From positions 378,911,392-378,975,391 of the forward strand of contig NC_081415.1 of NCBI RefSeq assembly GCF_030272615.1: a stretch of 64,000 nt of DNA, read 5' to 3'. Below, piece after piece: positions 33,157-43,860 of the stretch. The notes below the pieces were generated by a model. That model had not been told where the DNA came from, made no database searches, and saw only the letters and a list, made by a program, of their open reading frames with translations. The position numbers and the translations under genes are program-made. Every line of letters begins with the position of its first letter. The stretch's first letter is position 1. This DNA is from Cryptomeria japonica. Taxonomy: Eukaryota; Streptophyta; Pinopsida; Cupressales; Cupressaceae.

Positions 33157-35254
33157 GGTCTCCCGTATATGAGAGAGCACACGGCGGGACAGATTCTACG
33201 CAGTTTGCGAGATCAAATTCCCTGACTCACTCAGGCAGAGAGAGACACATTGTCGATAGTAGGTTTGTGGTCTATGATTCTTATGCCGGCCATCCGATTT
33301 CATCCCGTGATGCTGATGGCATTCATGGAACGGTGGGATCCTGACACATGCACGTTCCATCTTCCAGTAGGGGAGATGACGGTGACACTTGAGGATGTGT
33401 ACCGCATTCTTCGCCTACCGATCAGAGGAGCTACCATGACATATGCGACCAATCGGTTAGTAGAGGATCATCAGAGGGAGCAAGTATATTGTATAGGGAG
33501 AGTCATGTCGAGCGAGACGAGAGGTCGTATCATGGTCAGCTGACTCTTACATCCTACAGGAGAGGTGCCCCTCATGAGACGTCTTATGATAGCCATCATT
33601 GCACTAGCTGTCTGCCCTAATGGGCGAGGTACACACATGCATGGGGGTCTCACATGGTGCATCAAGGCTATGGAGAGACACAAGAGAGTATATGCCTGGG
33701 GTCGGAGTATGCTTGCACATCTCTATCACGACCTCGAGGAGTATGTTTTTGGACAGGGTTGCAGCTTGATGACATGCACACTTCTGCAGGTGTGGATATT
33801 TGAGCACTTTACATGCACAGGCCTGTCGGCTATCCGATGAGTACGGCTAGCGAGCGACCTAGGGTATTTGCTTATCCACTTACCAGTGAGTGGAGATTTG
33901 GAGATCTATTGTATTGGAGAGTGATAGTTGATAGATTGACAGCCGAGGTGACCGTGTGGAGACCATATCTACGGATGCATAGATGGGATGGGATGGAGAG
34001 ACAGTTAGCATGCCTACAGAGGAACCGCCTACTGAGAGGACGATATCCACACATCATAGTCCCATTCTACTTCGATCGAGTACGGAGGCAGTTCGAGCTA
34101 GAGCAGTGTGTCCCAGTCGATGTGCCCATCTACACTTGACACTCGCGAGTCCTTCCTAGACCCAGAGCAGTAGCGAGACCAACAATAGATGATATCGAGA
34201 TCACAGATATAGAGGGGTCCGATCAGGATGTGGTCACTGATTATGCTGCAGACCCCGGGGCACAGCGCAGGTATCATTCCTGGTTTGTGAGATCATACCC
34301 AGGGCCTATCTTTCCACCAGATCACCCGACAGACCATCCAGGTCCATGGAGGCATGGAGACCGAGATGAGGATCAGGGATCCAGGTCAGAGGAGCTAGAG
34401 GAGGGAGAGGGTCATGAGGAGATAGGAGGTCCTGATCCGCCTATAGGAGATCAGCCTAGTGCCGAGGAGGAGGAGGACGAGGATGACGATGAGGAGGAGA
34501 GAGATGATGATGAGGAGAATGAGGATGTAGATGAGGATGAGGATGGAGAGGAGGAGGAGGATAGAGATGATGAGGAGTCAGATGCAGCTCCTCACCATTC
34601 AGGGGATGATACCGTAGCCTTAGATCCTCCCATTATTCCCCAAGAGGGGGAACACGAGGCGCTACGAAGACCTGCACCTATCATGCACAGATCGTTCGAG
34701 CGTGGGGAGCCTAGTAGTTCCCAGTCACAGATGCTACCATATCACGATCCCTACTAGCGTGAGGGAGATCCAGGTATAGTAGGTTTATATTGATTGATTG
34801 ATGTTTTGATGATATAAAATGGTACTAACACAAAATCTGTTCTACTGCTACAGCTAATGTGCAGGAGTGGCGCTCCTTGATCCAGCAAGTAGTGATAGAT
34901 ATCTCCACGACAGCGCAGATCCCTAGTTCCTCACAGGTTGCTTATAAACCTCAAGGGAACGCGGGTCGGCATGATGATTTGTTTTCCCCATTTCGAGTAC
35001 AGGTAGAGATATGGAGGGAGAGAGAGCAGGCTCTATCAGAGGACCTTCAGCGAGCACAGCGTGATCTAGTAGCAGCTCAGGCCGAGGCTACCTCGTATCA
35101 CGCTATCCTTATGGATAGGGATCGTAGGAGTTCCTCTCAGAGCCATTCACGATCTATATCACGGTATACCCCCATGGGTCCACCTGCACGGCCGGATCAG
35201 GAGGGAGCGTCTAGTCGTCACTCTCCAGCCACCAGCCCTAGGGATAGGAGATGA

Positions 35255-35315
35255 TTTTATGATGTAGGGTAGGTCACATTTTGGATGTGTAGTGACCTAC
35301 CTTTGTATATTGATC

Positions 35316-35358
<43 letters not shown>

Positions 35359-35871
35359 TTCTTTGTTTCAAACGTGTTATCTTTAATGCCTAAACAATGT
35401 GTATTGTGATTAAAGTTAAGACATTTGGTAGATGTACATGTATGTTCTGAATTTAATTTTCATGTGATTGATTTCTCAATGCTCCATGATTAAATTGATA
35501 CATGTGTGACTTAATTAAAATTTTTTAATCAAGTACTATATTGATGATAAGGAAGAAAGTATTTATTAAGCCTACGAATCATATAACCAATGTGATTTAA
35601 TTTGAATTTAAACACAACATGACATGATTCAACTTAACACATAAAAACATTGTATAATATGTCAACATAATGAAAATGTAAATCTTTTGTAATTTACATA
35701 AATGAATTCAAGACAAACCATAAAGTAAAGACACATGCTTGTCAGGAACGAAGTAATAGAGATTAAACAAAACATCATTTAATTCTATTTTCTCTAACAA
35801 AGATATGTTAACATATTATCCAATTTTGAAGAAGTGAGAAAGGAAATAGATAAATGATAAGGAATGAGGAA
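35255..35871. other. AT-rich spacer between the convergent PMD gene and pol ends
   Basis: No open frame of note; contains the (AT)19 microsatellite. Both genes' 3' ends point into it, so polyadenylation signals for either strand could lie here, but none is clear. Confidence 0.5.
35319..35356. repeat. (AT)19 microsatellite
   Basis: Uninterrupted AT dinucleotide run in the spacer 3' of the PMD gene. Confidence 0.95.
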
Positions 35872-36759
35872 TTAAGCATAGTATCTACGCAAGTGCATAG
35901 CGTTTATAGGGTCTTTGAGAGGCGTACCATCTACATCCGCTATTTTGTAAGCACCTGATCCATAATCTTCAATAACGATATACGGTCCAAGCAAATTAGG
36001 ACTGAATTTTCCCTTTTCTTCAGGTAAGGCATTCACATTGCGCTGATTCTCATAGAGCACTAAGTCACCCACTGAGAAGGAACGTTGAATAACCTTATCA
36101 TTATAGTTTCGTTGTAGAGTTTTGTGATATGCTTGAATATGCTCAAGAGCATTTATACGTTGTTCATCAAGCATCTCAAGCTGTTGAAGTCTTTGTTCTC
36201 TATAGGAGTCATCATCTATTATACCTTTGAGAGAAACTCTAAGTGATGGAATCTCTAATTCTAAAGGCATAATAGCATCAACACCATAAACAAGATTATA
36301 AGGAGTAGTTCCCGTGGAAATTCGTACACTCGTTCGGTAGGCCCAAAGAGCATAGATTAGCTGAGTACTCCAATCCTTACCATGCTTATTCACAGTTTTG
36401 CAAAGAATTTGTTCGATTATTTTATTGGATGATTCGGCTTGACCATTTGATTGAGGATAGTATGGTGTAGAAAATCGATGTTTGATATGATATTTCTCAA
36501 GGAATTGCTTCACATCTTTATTCTTAAATGATGTCCCATTATAAAAGATTATAGTGGAAGGTATCCCAAATCGAGAAATAATGTTTTCTAGAAGAAATCG
36601 ACAAATCACTTCAGCAGTAGTAGAGCGAAGAGGAACAGCTTCTACCCACTTTGTAAAGTAATCTGTTGCGGTTATAATGAAAACATGTCCTTGAGATGAA
36701 GGAGGAGAGATTTTACCAATGAGATCCAACCCCCATGCAGAGAAAGGCCAAGAAGCTAC
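35872..36759 (-). pseudogene. Gypsy-C integrase (catalytic core and C-terminal domain)
   Basis: Integrase inserts the reverse-transcribed DNA. The core begins near WGLDLIGKISPP (about 36733), with the first catalytic Asp in ITATDYFTKWVEAVP (about 36674). The second catalytic position reads IIFYNGTSFKN (about 36550) where TDNGTSF is normal, so the Asp is replaced by Tyr. The catalytic Glu is kept in QSNGQAESSNK (about 36450). The C-terminal part includes GDLVLYENQR and LLGPYIVIEDYGSGAYKIAD. The frame is open for 285 codons and ends at 35872 after the motif AMHLRRYYA. A TAG at 36760 separates it from the upstream zinc-binding part; CAG to TAG would explain it. Confidence 0.92.
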
Positions 36760-38088
36760 CTAAGAACGGAGTTCTTGGGCAGGAGCATGAATCAAATTAT
36801 TGTGTTGTTGACATTGATGACATTTCTTAACAAATGAAAAAGAATCCTGCTGCATAGTTTGCCAATAATATCCCATTCGAAGTAATCTTTGAACCAAGGA
36901 TTTACCTCCAAAATGCCCCCCACAGGCATCTGAATGCGCCTCTTCAAGAGCAATAGGGATTTTTGATTTGTTAAGACAGTGAAGGAGAAGACCGTTATAA
37001 CCCCTTCGGTAAAGAACATTAGAGAGAATGATATACCTAGCAGCCAACTTGCGAACTCTAGCCCTGGTGTTCCTATTGGCAGAATGAGGAAAGGTACCAT
37101 CAGTCAAGTATCTTACAATATGCGAGTACCATTCATCTGAGTCTACGAAGTCACAACATGTCACCAGGCTGGAATCATCTACAATAGTTGGAGAAGTAAG
37201 GTTGTGAATAACAAATTTAAGATCAACCACAGGGTCCTCTAAAGATACAAGAGAAGCCACACATGCCATTGCATCCGCATGTCGATTATCTTTTCGAGGA
37301 ATAGGTTCTATGGTGTAAGAATCAAATTTTTGTAACAAAGAGATAACAAGGTCTTTATATTGTGATAACTTGTCTTGTTTCGCTTGATACAGTCCTGTTA
37401 CTTGTCTTATAATCAGTTGAGAATCTCCAAAAATATGTATGTGTTTTATATTCAAAGCTAAGGCTACCTTTATTCCTGCTATAAGAGCCTCATACTCAGC
37501 AATGTTATTGGTACATAGGAAATTGAGACGGTAAGATAAGGGAATGGACTTCTTTGTAGGAGAAATCAGAACAACACCTGCCCTCGATCTCGTACGACAC
37601 TTAGAGCCATCAAAGTATAACTCCCAAGTTTCATCTTTTTCTGTACAAAGGATGAAATCGTCAAGAAAAGACTCAGGGTTAGGGAAGGAAAAAGGTGAAG
37701 GGGCCTCAACTAAGTGATCAGTCAACGCTTGCCCTTTAATTGCTCTTTGTGAAACAAATTTAAGGTCAAATTCAGTTAACATCCTAACCCACTTAGCTAG
37801 GCGTCCTGATAAATCAGTTTTAGAGAAAAGATGCTTCAACGGATCAAACTTTACCATGACATGGACTTCTGAATTTAAGAGATAATGTCTCAATTTCTGA
37901 GTCGCAAACACCAAGGCCAAGCATTGTCTTTCTATCGCAGAATATCGGGTCTCATAATCGAGTAAGGTACGACTTATATAATAAACCGGACACTCCTTAC
38001 CATCTTTATCATGTTGTGCCAATAATGCTGCAAGAGCATGAGAGGACGCAGCCGTATAAAGAAGGAAGGGTTGAGAAGGTTCGGCCGG
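36760..38088 (-). pseudogene. Gypsy-C RNase H and integrase zinc-binding domain
   Basis: It continues the RT frame after a TGA at 38089. RT connection (DGKECPVYYISRTLLDYETR, RQCLALVFATQKLRHYL) is followed by RNase H with the catalytic residues in ELYFDGSKCRTRSRAGVVLI, NNIAEYEALIAGI and IFGDSQLIIRQV and the Asp/His region RKDNRHADAMA. After a linker, the integrase N-terminal HHCC domain is visible (HSDACGGHFGGKS, then FVKKCHQCQQHN). The frame is open for 420 codons. RNase H removes the RNA strand during reverse transcription. Confidence 0.93.
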
Positions 38089-40810
38089 TCAAAGGATAGG
38101 AGGATTAGCCAAATACATTTTTAAATCTTCAAATGCTTGCTGACAATCCTCATTCCATTGAAAAGTGATATTCTTTTTGAGAAGTTGAGTGAAAGGAAAA
38201 GTACGATCCGCAAGTTGAGATACAAACCTACGAATAGCTTGAATTTTTCCTTGTAAGCTTTTGAGTTGAGACACATTTCTAGGAGGTGGCATGTTGACAA
38301 TAGCATCTATTTTCTTAGTATCCACCTCAATCCCACGATGCGAAACTATGAATCCTAATAGTTTTCCACTATCCACACCAAAAACACATTTTCGGGGATT
38401 CAAGCACATGTGATATTTACGAATCCTTTCAAAGATTTGACGAAGGATCTTAATATGATCTATGCGAAGAATGGATTTGGCTAAAACATCATCAACATAG
38501 TCTTCTATAATCTTATGCATGTAATCGTGAAAGATAAGGGTCATCGCTCGTTGATAAGTTGCACCGGCGTTTTTAAGTCCAAAAGGCATCATTATCCAAC
38601 AAAACGTACCCCAAGGAGTGGTGAAAGCAGTTTTGAATTGATCTTGAGGGTTAATGAAAATTTGATTGTATCCTGAAAAACCATCCATGAAGGATAATAA
38701 GGCATGTCCTGCCATAGAATCAACTATCATATCAATGTTCGGAAGAGGGAAATCATCTTTTAAAGAAGCCTTATTTAAATCCTGAAAATCAGTACACATT
38801 CTTATTTTATTATCTGGTTTAGCCACAGCGACAATATTTGAAATCCATGGGGAATAATCAATAGGGCAGATAAATCCAGCCTCCAATAACTTTTCAATCT
38901 CAGCCTTAACAAGCAAAGCTACCTTAGGATTCATGTTTCGAATCTTTTGTTTCACGGGCTTAGCATCAGGGACTAAGACAATATTATGAGTAACAATCTT
39001 AGGATCTATACCAGGCATGTCAGAGTATGTCCAAGCAAAGATCTCGGGGAATTCATGCAATAAATCTTCATATTGTTTTTGTTCCTCTTCATCCAAACAT
39101 TTTCCAATTTTAATAACTTTTTCTTCATTGGAAGGATCCATCTTAACATTAGTGGTGTCACTTATGAGAAGATTACTTTGTTGAGGAGTATCCTTTAGCT
39201 GAGGGAATTCTTTCACAATCTCATCGTTATCCGTCTCTTTTCCAAAATAGGCTTCAGTGTTCAAACAATAAGGGAGTCCCCTATTGTGATGATAACGAGG
39301 AAGAGTATCATATGCTCCTAAAAATTCAGCTAAAGCATCATCTATAGGAAAAACATCAAAATCACAAGCACACGAAGGATCCTCATCAATGTACTCGGGG
39401 TGTTGCATTGATAGAGAGGTAGAAATAGCATTAACACTAATACAGGGTCTTCTAGAAGCTTTAGTGCACTTACAGGGATTATAGCCAAGTCCAAAGGCAT
39501 GGTTGTGAAGATTATTCTCTAGAGGAACCTTTATTCCTTGTTCGTGCGCACCACAACCATTTCCATGATACCCATGCTTAGCAAAAATGTGAAAACCACG
39601 ACCATAACGATCAGCCATTTCAGACAGAGAAGGCGGTTTTTCATAAGACAAAGAATCAAACTCTTCAGAATTAGAGGTGCGGGGAGAAGAAGTTTGAGAA
39701 GCGGCCACAAAGTTATTACTCATAGGTTTAGGTAGTGTTGATTGATTTTTAGCTTCTTCCTTCTTTTCAACTTTAAGCTCTCTAGAAGGAACCTTATATT
39801 CACCTACAAAGGTAGGATTAAAATCAAGGGATCCCCAATCGTCGTCTGTGAGAATCTTCTCAGGATCAAAATCCTTCTTATGTGTAGTTTCAAGTTGAGA
39901 AGAGTCTTCTTTAGGAGCTCCAGACTCATCCAAAGAATGTTGATCATCAGAGAGTGAGGATTCACCGATAGGTATTTTGTTTAAAGAGTCACCACTAGAT
40001 GAGGGCAGCTTAGAGGCACCCCCTTTGGAAGTAGATGTTTGCAAACAAGCTTGAAAATTGGTATCACCTATCAAGGTATATGTCTTATTGTTGTAGATAA
40101 ACTTAACTTGTCTGTGCAATGTAGAGGGGACAGCTTGCATACTATGAATCCAAGGTCTCCCTAATAGCAAGTTGTATGTTAGATTTCCCGACATAACATG
40201 GATAGGAGTAGGCAAAGTAACAGGCCCCACTGTGATGGGTAAGGTGATAGTACCTAATGAAGTTTTAGCCACATTATCAAAGCCTCGAATAGGATGAGAG
40301 TCCGGCTCAATTAGAGATGTATCCACATTGATCTTATGCAAAAGATTAATGCTACACACATTAAGACCAGAGCCATTATCTACTAGTGTTCGTCTTATAG
40401 CAGTGTCTTTCATGATAACCACAATCATCAAGGGATCATATTGATGTTGAATTTCACTAGTAGGCATTTCATCTTGGGTAAACACAATTTGAGCTTTAGG
40501 ATTCATCACAGAGTTAACCAAAGATGCTATATTACTAGATTTATTCGGTGGAGGAACATTCAAATCTTTCAAGGCATCTTGTAACATTCCATGATGAGTG
40601 GAAGAATTTTGAATCAAATCCCAAAGGGATATCTTAGCAGGGATAGCTTTAAGTTGTTCTATGAGATCATATTCCTTGCCAAGAACTTGTGAAATACGCG
40701 GAGCTTGCGGAAGGATTGGTTGAGGATTCAGAAGAGAAACTGGAATAACAGGAGGAGGACTAGGCTGCCTATTATTTCTGGTATGATAAGTATGGGCAAC
40801 CGCATGATAA
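38089..40810 (-). pseudogene. Gypsy-C protease, G-patch-like linker and reverse transcriptase
   Basis: An uninterrupted frame of more than 840 codons. The protease has LVDNGSGLNVCSINLL (about 40400) and LLLGRPWIHSMQAVPS. A low-complexity Ser/Glu-rich linker leads to a G-patch-like segment (GRGFHIFAKHGYHGNGCGAH, then FGLGYNP, about 39620-39470). The RT then shows PDAKPVKQKIRNMNPKV, LLEAGFICPIDYSPWISNIV, MCTDFQDLNKASLKDDFPLP, LLSFMDGFSGYNQIFI, PFGLKNAGATYQRAM and catalytic YVDDVLAKS (about 38500), all intact. It ends at a TGA (38089). The junction with the upstream gag-like frame needs a shift near 40810. This is the best preserved polymerase in the window. Confidence 0.95.
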
Positions 40811-41417
40811 CTCTCTTAGTTATTTGCTTGGCATAACTATAAGGACTTATAGGTTTTCTTCCTTGCACAGTGATGATTGGTTTATTCAGAGTACGAAAGG
40901 AATCATGATCATACCCTCCTTGGACAGTAAGGAGAGGGGATTTAGGACCTTGAAAGGTGGGAGAAGGATAAGAACCTTGGACTTCAAAGAGAGGCTTTTT
41001 ATGCTCATTCAAGTTTATCATGTTAACCAATTTAGAAGTTTTGTTTTTGTTTAGAGATTTTGATAAAGCCACAAAATCATCAAGAGCGTCATCCAACAAA
41101 GCATGATCATATCTATTAAAAGGTTTATCTTTTGATTCAAAAGGAGACATCTCCTCATAGAGGGGATTGTTGAAAACAACCATGTTACTAGATTTAGTGG
41201 AAGAGTTGATAGGAATGTACCCTTGAGAGGACTCATTCAACTTATCTTTCTCATCACAACGAAATGGCATAGTAACAAGGTTTATGAGTTTTTGGTCAAA
41301 TGAAGGTTTGGCATCTTTAGGGTTCAAAAAATCATCTAAAGCTTCATCTAATTCATCTTGGCTATACTCATAATAATCATCATAAGCATGAACATTTTGC
41401 AAATAAAAGTCGGACAT
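40811..41417 (-). CDS. Gypsy-C short gag-like ORF, no capsid domain seen
   Basis: Begins MSDFYLQNVHAYDDYYEYSQ just inside the 5' LTR/primer site. It consists of acidic ELDEALDDFLNP and ALLDDALDDFVAL repeats and a set of VQG-type repeats (LFEVQGSYPSP, LLTVQGGYDH, IITVQGRKPI). About 200 residues are open, after which the frame must change to reach the protease frame. No capsid block (compare FLQRWRSLYN of Gypsy-B) and no CCHC knuckle can be found. The element thus seems to have lost the central gag, or encodes a very unusual one. Confidence 0.7.
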
Positions 41418-41560
41418 TTTGAAATAAAAATTGCATGAAATTTAAACACACAATGCAAAGAAACACACTCTTTTTTTTTTTCTTTTTAATGAAAATGAAA
41501 TGAAAACACACTAAATCTACATCTAGATCTAACAAATGCAATGCAAGAAGAAATAATGAT

Positions 41561-41584
41561 AGATTCACGTCAGGTTCACCAAAA
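41561..41584 (-). promoter_or_regulatory. Gypsy-C primer binding site region
   Basis: On the element strand TTTTGGTGAACCTGACGTG follows the end of the 5' LTR directly. The position is right for a tRNA primer site; I do not assign the tRNA. Confidence 0.65.
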
Positions 41585-43246
41585 TGTGTGGGGGAAAAAG
41601 TGAGACTAGGTTATCATGCCCTAATCCTACCTTTTGTCACACATTACGGAATACGAAAGAGCCTAGAGGTATCACACAATTGGCTACTTATTTTTTGTGA
41701 AAGAGAGAGCCACGGGCTACCTATTAGGGTTTCTATTCCTTTGTTGTAATTGAAAGGTAAGATTATGCAAGTTCAATTCCTAACCCTAAAATGCAAGTAT
41801 GAGCTAACAACAAGATTACATAATTGAACTTAAACAATGGAAAGCTGTAAATACAAGGATGAAATAAGAATGCAGATGTGTACCTGGAGTCAAAATCGGA
41901 CTGAAAATGTGCGGGACGGGTGTGCGGGCGCCACTATCCTGATTCTGTCCTGAAAACTGCACCGGAAACTGCTATTTTGCACTCTGGAACACTGTCGGAA
42001 ACTGTCGAAAATGCTGCCTGTCAGGAGGACCAGGGCGCCCAGCACCTCTGTCCCAGGGACCAGGGTGCCTAGCGCCCTATCTTGGCAGGACCAGGGCACC
42101 CCACGCCCCTGTCCTGGTGTTCTGCTCTGCAATTTGATGCAGAGTGTTGTCTTGACCTGTTCTCTCCGGATCTGCGTCATCTGAGTCCCGAAACCTGCAC
42201 TTGTATCTGAAAAAGGGTGTATGGGCGGCTATATAGGGTTTTGCCTTAGTCAAACCCCCGCTTCGGTGATTTCCACCTCCATGAATAGCCAAGTTGTTTT
42301 GTAAAATGTATTGTGTGTGCAGACCTAGTGTGTGTGCAAGGTCCTAAAATGCAAGAAAGCAAACTAGAGCAGCCTAGAAAGTAAACCCTAATTGCTTGTA
42401 AATGATAATGTAAATGCTCTAAATCAAGATGCAAAGTGATCTAAAGCATGAATGAAGGATATATTGAAGCTTATGCAAAGACATGAAAACAACATGAAAT
42501 CATACCCAACCCTCAAGGGAGGGGTACAAGCCAATCTTCAGTCGGTGATCTCCTATTGTTCTTCAATGTCTTCCAAGCCCTAAATGGATGAATGGATTGG
42601 ATAAATGCTTGATAGAGGGATGCTGAATGTTGTTGAAGTCTTCAAAGATCTGCTCTTTCACTGCATATGAGGTTCCTGAAAACAAAATTCTGATCCCTTC
42701 AAATGAAGAAAGAGAGCTCTTATGTATGAAACCCTAGGTCGTAATTCCGTCTTTTGGCCGACCTAGAGATTGAATATCCCACCAATTTCTTGGGGTTAAG
42801 ATTTATTTTATGATTGGATCGCGCTCCTAAAATTTTGGGAAAAATGTCCGGGACTGTGTGCACTCCGGGCGCCACGGTCCCGACAACTTTTCACCAAATT
42901 TTCAGGGCCGTCAGATATGATGATTTTAGAGAGAATCCTGAAGTTACAGGTGATTTCGAGATGTTTTGACCCCCGAAATCAAGCCCCCAAGTTCAGAATA
43001 GGGCCTAATTAGGGTTTTTGATTAAGTAGTGTATTGGAAGAATAAAATGAAAGGGGCACGCTTTAATGAAAGGGCCCGACTTTATGATGTGGAAAATGAT
43101 GAAATAGAACCTTTAGACCTAATTAATTTGATTAATTAAGTGTGAAAGGGGAAATGCAATGCAAAATGCAACTGCGCCAAGGCGGATGCTAAACTAGGTG
43201 TGAAATTGTACTGCTTTAGCAAGTGCGTACAATTTATGACGTTACA
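41585..43246 (-). repeat. Gypsy-C 5' LTR
   Basis: 1662 bp, paired with 30455-32125; starts TGTAACGTC and ends CCCCCACACA on the minus strand. GC-rich minisatellite at about 42023-42117. Confidence 0.95.
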
Positions 43247-43251
43247 GTACC
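43247..43251. repeat. Gypsy-C target duplication, right copy
   Basis: GTACC, matching 30450-30454; Gypsy-B RNase H continues after it. Confidence 0.85.
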
Positions 43252-43860
43252 TTTTGAGAAGAGCTACATTAATAGGAAGATTGGCCAAGTGGGTCATGAT
43301 AATGAGTGAGTTTGAGATTGAATATGTAGATATCAAGGCTACTAAAGGACAAATCATTGTAGATTAGTTGGTAGAAGCTCCTGTACAAGATAATCATCCA
43401 CTCCTAGAAGATTTCCTTGATGAATATGTGCTCACCATAATAGTCCCAATACCTTGGAAGTTGTATTTTGATTGTTATTACACTAATCACAACATAGGTT
43501 CTGGTATCCTATTTGTCACCCCTTAAGGTGACTGAATTCCAAAATCTTATAGAATAAGTTTTCCATGCACAAACAATATAGTTGAATACGAAGCTCTCAT
43601 CATAGGACTTCTTTATGCAATCCAGTGGAAAATAACATACTTAAAAGTCTATGGAGACTCATAGCTCATTTTTAATCTAGTCAATGATGATTACAATACC
43701 AAGGATGACAAATTGATGCCCTATAAACAAGTGAGTGAATAACTCAAATAGAACTTCAGTCATATCACCTTTGAGAAAATTTCTCTAGACAACAAAATAA
43801 ATCAATAAACGTTATGGCAACTGTAGGATCCCTTTTGGATATGCCAAACAATGAAACTTA
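43252..43860 (+). pseudogene. Gypsy-B RNase H
   Basis: It continues the RT of 30454: GRLAKWVMIMSEFEIEYVDI, then KLYFDCYYTNHNIGSGILFV, where FDGS is replaced by FDCY, NNIVEYEALIIGLLYAI (catalytic Glu) and LKVYGDS (third Asp) followed by a stop. Stops at about 43363, 43525, 43661, 43739 and 43806. Confidence 0.85.

Larger units (their letters stand above)
32747..35254 (+). pseudogene. Antisense plant mobile domain (PMD) gene carried by Gypsy-C
   Basis: Three exons can be modelled: 32747-32785, 33157-34773 and 34854-35254, with GT/AG introns in phases 0 and 1 that keep the frame. The protein has a PMD core, the family of MAIN/MAIL1 and the long form of PP7, which act in nuclear silencing and development. 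Visible blocks: VGLWSMILMPAIRFHP, ERWDPDTCTFHLPVGEMTVT, LEDVYRILRLPIRG, a RMYAWG-like RVYAWGRSMLAHLYHDL, WIFEHF, WRFGDLLYWRVIVDRLTAEV and VWRPYLRMHRWDG. A long Glu/Asp-rich tail (34360-34600) and a coiled stretch in exon 3 follow. Stops at 33223 (CGA to TGA would explain it), 33541, 34137 and 34755 and one shift near 33820 make this copy a pseudogene. It is opposite in strand to pol. Confidence 0.85.
30455..43246 (-). mobile_element. Gypsy-C: complete Tat-like Ty3/Gypsy LTR retrotransposon with an antisense PMD gene
   Basis: LTRs of 1671 bp (30455-32125) and 1662 bp (41585-43246) begin TGTAACGTC and end CCCCCACACA on the element (minus) strand. The 3' LTR ends CACATA, a one-base change at the terminus. 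Target duplication GTACC is exact. The polypurine tract (32126-32143) and a primer-site region (41561-41584) are in place. Coding order on the minus strand is short gag-like ORF, protease, G-patch-like linker, RT, RNase H and integrase. Between pol and the 3' LTR lies a plus-strand (antisense) three-exon gene. LTR sequences are visibly more alike than those of Copia-A, so this insertion is younger. Confidence 0.95.

Noticed and set aside
34230-34757. Acidic Glu/Asp-rich frame as a separate gene
   Set aside because: It is in frame with the PMD core after one stop and joins by a phase-consistent intron to the last exon, so it is the PMD tail.
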